Source: Prosapia bicincta
Lineage: Eukaryota > Arthropoda > Insecta > Hemiptera > Cercopidae
DNA: 64,000 bases
Reading direction: 5' to 3'
NCBI GenBank assembly: GCA_036971475.1
Contig: JBAIZL010000008.1
Span: 29,707,719-29,771,718, forward strand
The stretch's first letter is position 1. Every line of letters starts with the position of its first letter. Position numbers and translations under genes: made by a program. Below the pieces are notes generated by a model. It was not told the origin of the DNA. It saw nothing but the letters and a program-made list of their open reading frames with translations, and made no database searches. Below, in pieces: positions 57,071-64,000 of the stretch.

Positions 57071-59724
57071 CCTGCCAATATTTTCAATGGGCTATTTAAC
57101 AAATGTGTTTGTTAAATTTTAACAAATGTCTTTGTTTTAAATATTTAGGTTAATCAGTACAGACAGTATTTTACGTTTTTTTAAAAGCGTCTAAAGATGT
57201 CCCTATAGACACTATAACGAGGGAAACTATAGTCACACAAGCCAGTGACATATAACTATTACGTTTATTACTAATTATATTGCTGAACATTTTACTAGAT
57301 AATAATAAATAGAATAAAACGTGTATTTAAAGTCTAAATAACTTTGAATTTGTTTAGTAAGACTTGAACTACAAAATTAATAAAAAAATTAAAAACTTAT
57401 GGATACCAACTCTTTAGAGGATATTTTCCTTTACGTATTTTCTCCTTTCTTATGTATAATTTCTATTTCGCTAAATTCAAGTAAAATCTATGTTTTCACT
57501 ACAGACTGCATGGTCTGTTGCTATCCCGGACTCATTCAAAGTTGGAACAAATCTTACAACTATAATATTTCGATAAGTTTTCAAGGTCTTCCCGTGTTGG
57601 TAGGTTAATAATATGCTGGTTCACTTATCACTTGACTTAGTGGCGTACGAAAGTCTCTTAAGCTCGTCAAAGCAGTCTAGTAGCAACCCATATGCGTGAC
57701 TTTTACCACAATACCTTGTAGGCAACTGTTTTCCTCTCACTGTGTTTTGACTATGATACTGCCATTTATGTGGCTCGTTCCCAGCTCTATTTATATCTGA
57801 ACTCATATTGTTTTATCGATGTCAGTCATAACTATTATTGAAAAAAAAGTATATCCCAGTTAGCGAATAGAGGAGGGGATTTGTATTGATGAGTCTACTT
57901 TCACACTATTTGCAGATATAAAATTAGTTAGGGTTTTTGGTAAAAAGAGGGTAGATTAATGCCAGGAAAATGTTTATTTAAGATCGGAGAGTATTAATAA
58001 CAACTTTGAGCTACTGTGACGTATTTTTTTAATTTTAAATAAATTAAAACTATTAGCCACGAAACCTTTTCATTTAATTCCTTATGCACTTTCCTAATGC
58101 AAGTAATCGTCTTCAGAGGAACTTTTTTTTTGTTTGGTGTACGAGAGATAGACTACACTTGGAAACTACGTGTCTTAAAAGCTAACAGTATAACTTTAAA
58201 ATGAAATTAAACTCACTCAAGACTAGTTCCAAATTAACTTAAGCAAAAAGTATAATAAGAAATAAAACAAAAATAACCATTTCTGGTGACATCTCAAATA
58301 AAAAAAAAAATTATCTCATGTTAGAAACTCAGGAAACTTTTATAAAACTCAGTTTTTTCTTTATAAAACAGAACACTCTGTTATTATATATATATATATA
58401 TATATATATGTATTATAACGTACCTTACTCCATTTGTTTTACAGAATCTTTGACTCAAGAGATATCTAATTAATACGCAGCTACGTGTTTTTACAATAAC
58501 TGATTTATTTTTAATCCTTAGTTAAAAACGATAGCATTTATAGGTAGTTATATACAATTACTTCTAATTTGCCGGTAGGCATCAAAACTCCTATATTTAT
58601 TATTAAATTAACAATTCTATTAAATTGTCCTTAAATATCTTAAGGCGTGTATAAGTTACTGCACCTGGTTTGGTAAATGTTATATTTAAATAACGGGTTG
58701 CTGATTAAAGAATTAATAAAAAGTTTAGAGAGCTCTTATTTTCACTTTACAGACTTGGCTTTGAATTTAAGATAAATTATTACTTATTACTTGGGTGATT
58801 CCTTGTTTCACTTCGCCATTCACAACTTCTCTTATTAACAGATCTCTTCCATTTCACTTTCTCTTTTCACTCGAAATGCTTCAATTCCGTGACTGTTTTT
58901 GTTTCTGTAATCTATCCCTTATTAATTTCATTTACTATTCAATTATCTCCCTAATTAATTCTACTTACTATTCAACTATCTCCATTACTTAATCTCACGT
59001 ACTACTTTTCTATCTCCCTCACGTAATATAGCTCACTACCTAACAATCTCGCTTATTTATTATCACTTATTTATTACCCTTTTTTATCTCCCTCGTTTAC
59101 CATCACTTTCTATACAATTATCTCTGTGATTTTTCTCACCTAATACTTACTCCGACTTTACTTTATTTGAATTTAACATTTCTTACTAAACGTAACGTAT
59201 TTCTCCCTTGAGTCCTGCATTTTGACTCCTCGAGTCCTAGAACTTGACTCCTCTTTGAGTCTTGAAAATTGGCTCTTCTCTCGTGTTTCCCTTTGGATCA
59301 TTTCCGTACGAGTTTCATCCCCTCTTCAAATTTGATTGACTTCCTTATGACGCTCAAAATTATTCCAGCTTAACAGAACGTCATTCTTCATAGCTTCCCC
59401 TTTGGTTTGGGTGGGTACTACTCGAACGTTCCCACGAGCAGGCGTTCGCCGGACGTGCTTTTTCTGCAGTTTTAGAGATTTTTCACCATAAATCTGCATG
59501 GTCCCTCGATGTCCAAGTAAAGCGCCTCTCCAGTGATCGAGTAGCGTCTTGGTTTACCTATAATGAATCTTTTCGACGTATAATAATATTTATGGCTTAC
59601 AGGTGCGTGCAGTGACCGTTTGGCTGAAAGATTTACAATAGACTACCCTTTGTTAGATAGCGACAGTGTGCTACGATCTCACAAGTTCAAATAGTTTAAA
59701 AACAGGTTTTCTGTTATATATAAC
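57071..59724. other. AT-rich non-coding stretch with a short (TA)n at 58386-58408
   Basis: The part from about 58790 to 59160 has loose CTATCTCCCT/TATTACTT-type repetition. The part from 59200 to 59600 is less AT-rich, with repeated GAGTCCT/GACTCCTC motifs. No coding similarity recognised. Confidence 0.4.
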
Positions 59725-59968
59725 GAAAAATACGAGAAAATACATATAAAAGAATAATTTATTGAATTATACAAAATTCAAAGCTTTTGTTGGCAAACAG
59801 TACTAACATCATCAGGCATAACAAAGATGATGTTAATCATGTTAAGATGATAATAGAAGATGATGTTTGTTCCTTATTATTGATGATGTTAGTACTGTTT
59901 GAAAACAAAAGCTTTGAATTGTATAATTCAATAAATTATTCTTGTATTTGTATTTTCTCGTATTTTTT
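59725..59968. mobile_element. palindromic Penelope-type remnant with two inactivated hammerhead motifs
   Basis: The arms match from AAAAATACGAGAAAATAC at 59725 to the complement near 59968. The left-arm motif (minus, 59777-59820) has CTGATGA but lacks the G of GAAA. The right-arm motif (59873-59925) has TTGATGA and also lacks that G. No coding sequence. Confidence 0.7.
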
Positions 59969-60059
59969 CAATATTACACAAGATATTTAACTATATTAAA
60001 TTAAATAAGTAAATATAATATAACGGATCCATTACAGCTGTCGCCCCGTCTCCAACCCA

Positions 60060-60430
60060 AATTTCCAATTTCTTCTGTCATGTTAACGCCTCTTCTAGGT
60101 CTCTCGCAGTCGTCGCTTCGACGATGTCATCCTGCCAACTTCATCGCGGCCGTCCTCTATTTCTTTTCTTAGGGATAATCCGATCTAGTACCTTCTGTCA
60201 TAATCTTTAAATATTCAAACCATGCTAATTGTCTTCTTTCTACCTCCTCCCTAATATTTTTATCAATTTCCATTTCCTTAAGTATATCATTATTTTTGAC
60301 CCTTTCAAATCTCAGTTTACTATCACTTCATAGTAAATAGCCCATTTACATCGTCGCCCATTAGTTTGTTATTAATAGCTTTGGTAACCTCCCATACATG
60401 TGAACTGTAGAGTGTAACCCTCTTAACAAT
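60060..60430 (-). pseudogene. non-LTR retrotransposon ORF2 C-terminal remnant
   Basis: Minus-strand translation gives RVTLYSSHVWEVTKAINNKL (about 60365-60425), NDILKEMEIDKNIREEVERR then QLAWFEYLKIMTEGT (about 60195-60300), then KKRNRGRPR, a stop, and SWQDDIVEATTARDLEEALT (about 60080-60175). The order LYG-like, RRQLxWFxxxxxM, GRPRxxWxDDI is the usual tail after the reverse transcriptase in many arthropod LINEs. Frame changes and stops show decay, and the reverse transcriptase and endonuclease are absent. The clade is not resolved. Confidence 0.75.
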
Positions 60431-62637
60431 ACTTTTACAAATATGTTTCTTTGTTTTTTTTTTTTTTTTTTGTGGTGTCTTTTGCTAGAGAAGAGAGCTT
60501 AAGGTTCTGCCTTGTGTATTCTTTCCATGATTTCCTCCTCTCTATCGCCTTACTCGCTTAGGATATTTGCAAGCTTATAAGCCATTGATTTCGCTGTTTT
60601 CTAAGCTAAGGTCGCAAATTTTGTCTGTGCCTTTAGATTTGCATTAGATTAGATTCATTTTACACAGCTCGCAAATAACAATGCACATACTCACATTAGA
60701 TAATATGTAGCTATAAAGTAGGTACAAATATAGCTATTAGGTATCCGGTTAGGATAGATTGTTTGTAAAAAAATAATAATAAATTTTCCAACATAAACTA
60801 AAAACAATTGAAATGGTCTCCATTTTGGTAACGTTATCCCACTGACGCACACAACATATGCCATGTTTCACTGCACGCATAAACTAGCCTATGTAGTGAT
60901 TTAATTTACTCACTTTCTTTACTCCAATCCTGTCCCAATGGGATACATTGTAGCCTCATTGTGACATATTAGTACATATATTCTAATTTAATATGACAAT
61001 CATAATTTCTTCTGTGTTTTATAAAGGAATTTGGTTTTTTTTAAAGTTTTCTGTATTTTAAAGTTAATTTAAATGTTCATTTTCGAAAATGTTAGATTTT
61101 GGGGCTGCGCCATCAATTTTTTTTATTTTCCCCCCTGTCTGAGGACTTGATACATCGCCAGGTATATTATTTGTGAGCATTATCACCTCAAGGTTTGCAG
61201 TGTTGTTTGCTTGTCTATCAGCATTAAAGGTTCGTCGCTTTAAACACGAATAGGCAAATATGAAATAAAATTGAGTGGGTTCTAACAATAATATATTCTT
61301 TTAAAAAGATTCACAACATTACAATATTTCTAACGTGATATATTTCTTTGATATTATATATCAAAGTGTTCTAGGTTACTCTCTTCCAACTTTATTCATA
61401 CATTTCCAATCGTTTCCAATACGGCAGCGTTATTCCTGTAGGAGCAGGATGGTAGAGCAAAAACGTAAATTTGCCTCTCTATTTGAGCAGTGTATTACCA
61501 CAAAAACTTAACTCCATTCTACTCGTATCGTTGAGAAATTAATATATACGCTAATGTACTCCATGTAGAAACAAGGTCAGCCCATACTGTAAAAGGGATG
61601 AACAAAGAGGTGGGTAGGGGTGAAGGGTGGAAACTGGGCGATAGTGATGAAACGCTATGGAAGCGTGCTTTATAAACAAATTTCCATAATCAAATGCTTC
61701 AAACTACGTGTTTACATATTAAATATTTAATAATAATCTGTGATTTTAAATCAATTAGTTTTTAGTTAATGGCTAAGTCAATCGAATTAATATCTGTACA
61801 TTGTTAGTTCTTAAATGAATACGTTTCTCGAAGATCTCTATTATTCCAGACAATATTGAGAAACTTGTAAATTGTTTAAAAAATGCTTTAAGATGTTAGT
61901 CTGTGCTGCCATTATCTGGCCAACTAAATGTTAGATTTCATTCAAACCTCCCTCAATGTTTATATTCTGTTACCCTCCATGTGTTGTGTTATTTTCCATT
62001 CTCCTCAAATCAGAAAGATTTTATTATTAATGTAATGTGTTTAGGCATACATTGAATGCATTATATCTGTTTTAGAATATATAGTCAGTCATAAATTGTT
62101 TCATGTTCAATAAAATCTGCAACTAAAATATTGATGTTTGTGTTAAGCTGCACTGTATGTAACAAACAATGATGAATATACAGGTTTTGCTTATATTTTG
62201 TGTGTTTATTTCAGAAAATACTGATCCTCAAGCTGTTACAGATTTTTTATACACCTACTTATCCAACCGTACAGGATTTTTAAAGTAATAAGAACCTATT
62301 TATAACTTATTTACTACTTCAATAATTCATTATCGTCTATATTTAACTATGAATTAAAGACGTTTCGACGACCAGAATACTAATCATATATATAAACGTA
62401 CTTACGCTTTAATGTAAGTAACCAAGAATCTTACTTAATATATTTGTGAATCGACTTTCGCAAACCATCAATTACGTACTTTCATTTTCAAACTCAATCA
62501 GAGACTCAAAATAAGTTTGAAAACGAGAGCACATTATTAATAGTTCTCGAAATCGACTCGCAAATATACTAAGAGTAGGATTCGAATTTAAGTACGGTAC
62601 ATGAAAGTGTAAGTGAAAAGTAAATACAAGAAAACCT

Positions 62638-62641
<4 letters not shown>
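60431..62641. other. non-coding stretch
   Basis: A T18 run lies at 60454-60471. Upstream minus-strand LINE sequence may continue to about 60640 but is not recognisable. The rest is AT-rich with no gene seen. Confidence 0.45.

Positions 62642-62687
<46 letters not shown>
62642..62687. repeat. (TA)n tract at the left border of the PLE palindrome cluster
   Basis: About 46 bp of (TA)n immediately outside the palindrome that starts at 62690. Confidence 0.95.
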
Positions 62688-62689
<2 letters not shown>

Positions 62690-62755
62690 CGTTTTCTTGT
62701 TTAATAATTTAAAACAACATAGGTTATTCAAATACAAGAATATTTATTATTTTAT

Positions 62756-62800
62756 ATCCAAAGCTTTTCGTTGGCAAACAGTACCAACATCATCAGGAAT
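62756..62800 (-). ncRNA. hammerhead ribozyme motif (intact core), 62.8 kb left arm
   Basis: Minus strand: stem I ATTC/GGAT (one G-U), CTGATGA (complement of 62790-62796), extra T, stem II GTTGG/CCAAC, GAAA (complement of 62766-62769), palindromic stem III AAGCTT, T as cleavage-site base. Confidence 0.7.
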
Positions 62801-62839
62801 GAAAATTACAATCTGTATGTAATCAGGAATGTAATTCTC

Positions 62840-62884
62840 ATTCCTGATGATGTTGGTACTGTTTGCCAACGAAAAGCTTTGGAA
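62840..62884 (+). ncRNA. hammerhead ribozyme motif (intact core), 62.8 kb right arm
   Basis: CTGATGA (62844-62850), extra T, GTTGG (62852-62856) with CCAAC (62866-62870), GAAA (62871-62874), stem III AAGCTT, predicted cleavage after T62880. Stem I is short (TTC/GGA, 3 pairs) because the fourth pair is A-A here. Confidence 0.65.
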
Positions 62885-62924
62885 AATAATAAATATTCTT
62901 GTATTTGAATAACCTATGTTGTTT

Positions 62925-62928
<4 letters not shown>

Positions 62929-62992
<64 letters not shown>

Positions 62993-62993
62993 C
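62929..62993. repeat. (TA)n tract between the two PLE palindromes
   Basis: About 62 bp of (TA)n ending in a TAGGCCTA palindrome. Confidence 0.95.
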
Positions 62994-63050
62994 CTATATA
63001 TATTTAAAACAACATAGGTTATTCAAATACAAGAATATTTATTAATTTAT

Positions 63051-63095
63051 ATCCAAATCTTTTCGTTGGTAAGCAGTACCAACATCATCAGGAAT
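63051..63095 (-). ncRNA. hammerhead ribozyme motif, 63.1 kb left arm
   Basis: Minus strand: stem I ATTC/GGAT, CTGATGA (complement of 63085-63091), extra T, GTTGG/CCAAC, GAAA (complement of 63061-63064). Stem III reads AAGATT, so the palindrome seen in the sister copies is disturbed. Confidence 0.62.
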
Positions 63096-63143
63096 GAAAA
63101 TTAAAATAATGATGAAATTACATCAGACATTATTGTAATTTTC

Positions 63144-63188
63144 ATTCCTGATGATGTTGGTACTGTTTACCAACGAAAAGCTTTGGAT
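63144..63188 (+). ncRNA. hammerhead ribozyme motif (intact core), 63.1 kb right arm
   Basis: Stem I ATTC (63144-63147) with GGAT (63185-63188), CTGATGA (63148-63154), extra T, GTTGG (63156-63160) with CCAAC (63170-63174), GAAA (63175-63178), stem III AAGCTT, predicted cleavage after T63184. Confidence 0.7.
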
Positions 63189-63256
63189 ATAAATTAATAA
63201 ATATTCTTATATTTGAATAACCTATGTTGTTTTAAATTATTAAACAAGAAAACGCA

Positions 63257-63370
<114 letters not shown>

Positions 63371-63411
63371 GTACAATAAAATAGGTAATGTTGTGAATTA
63401 ATGAAATAATT

Positions 63412-63537
63412 AGAGAAGATACAAATACAAGAATAAATTTTGGAATCATACAATCGTACAAAACACAAGAATAATGCAATTGAATTGTATGACTCAATCA
63501 AATATTTATTTTTGTATTTGTATCTTTACTGTTTTTT
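63412..63537. repeat. hairpin-forming inverted repeat related to PLE ends but lacking a hammerhead
   Basis: AAGATACAAATACAAGAATA near 63415 and its complement near 63518-63537 form the stem, with a second matching block around CATACAAT and its partner. The TACAAATACAAGAATA end is the same as in the PLE palindromes, but no core boxes lie between the arms. Confidence 0.6.
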
Positions 63538-63664
63538 CATACACATATTCAATAAATAAAATGATTAAAATGAATAAAAATACTTCAAATACAAGACAAA
63601 AAATATATGCCCATGTTTAAATCCTGCTGGGTGTGCGTGCGTGTGTGGTGTTTTTGTGTGTATA

Positions 63665-64000
<336 letters not shown>

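Larger units (their letters stand above)
62690..63256. mobile_element. two head-to-head Penelope-type palindromes within a larger palindrome, split by (TA)n
   Basis: Palindrome 1 (about 62711-62927) and palindrome 2 (about 63005-63235) each have arms AACATAGGTTATTCAAATAC ... and its complement, and each has two HHR motifs. The outer segments 62690-62712 and 63233-63256 (CGTTTTCTTGTTTAATAATT and its complement) pair with each other, so the pair sits in one larger inverted repeat. Between the palindromes lies (TA)n (62929-62993) with TATAGGCCTATATATA. More (TA)n lies on both outer sides. No coding sequence. Confidence 0.8.

Overview
The window is AT-rich nuclear DNA from an animal, almost certainly an arthropod. 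Two exons together encode a serotonin 5-HT1-type GPCR whose sequence closely resembles the insect 5-HT1A/1B receptors. The GIY-YIG Penelope-like elements, hAT and Tigger-like remnants and long (TA)n/(TG)n tracts fit a large, repeat-rich genome, perhaps a chelicerate, but the species cannot be fixed from sequence alone. No prokaryotic features, CRISPR arrays, rRNA genes or convincing tRNA genes were seen.

Layout. 1-4 kb: non-coding, with a TG tract and a 50-bp tandem repeat. 4.1-5.45 kb: a 5'-truncated Penelope-like retroelement (PLE) with an inverted copy of its own 3' end and hammerhead-ribozyme (HHR) motifs. 5.5-15 kb: mostly empty, with one copy of a dispersed repeat, an internally deleted Tigger/pogo-type DNA transposon (9.9-10.95 kb) and an hAT transposase remnant (~14.3-14.6 kb). 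16.5-18.6 kb: a decayed ~140-bp array. 20.5-22.3 kb: a foldback element cluster. 24-25.6 kb: a 72-bp minisatellite. 26.8-29 kb: a MITE-like element and a 1.56-kb imperfect palindrome.

29.4-47 kb is the only host gene recognised. 5-HT1 exon 1 (29985-30854) and exon 2 (46102-46581) are joined in phase 0 across a ~15.2-kb intron and give a 449-residue receptor with all seven helices. The intron carries a 157-bp array of ~21 units, each with a splice-acceptor-like motif; a ~65/130-bp AT-rich array; very long TA and TG tracts; an 86/87-bp array with higher-order structure (42.8-45 kb); and a palindromic PLE remnant with two intact HHR motifs.

47-64 kb: non-coding, with further PLE-derived palindromes at 47.0, 56.7, 59.7, 62.7 and 63.0 kb, a non-LTR retrotransposon tail on the minus strand (60.1-60.4 kb), a ~33-bp array at 54.8-55.3 kb, and TA/TG tracts.

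The most interesting signal is a set of about 14 HHR-like motifs, always in outward-facing inverted pairs. They share the CUGANGA and GAAA core boxes, stem II pairing is kept by different sequences at different loci, stem III is tiny and self-complementary, and an extra U follows the first core box. Seven loci carry them, several within or beside (TA)n tracts. HHRs in PLEs are known; the number of short head-to-head pairs without coding sequence, and the shared extra U, are what merit a second look.
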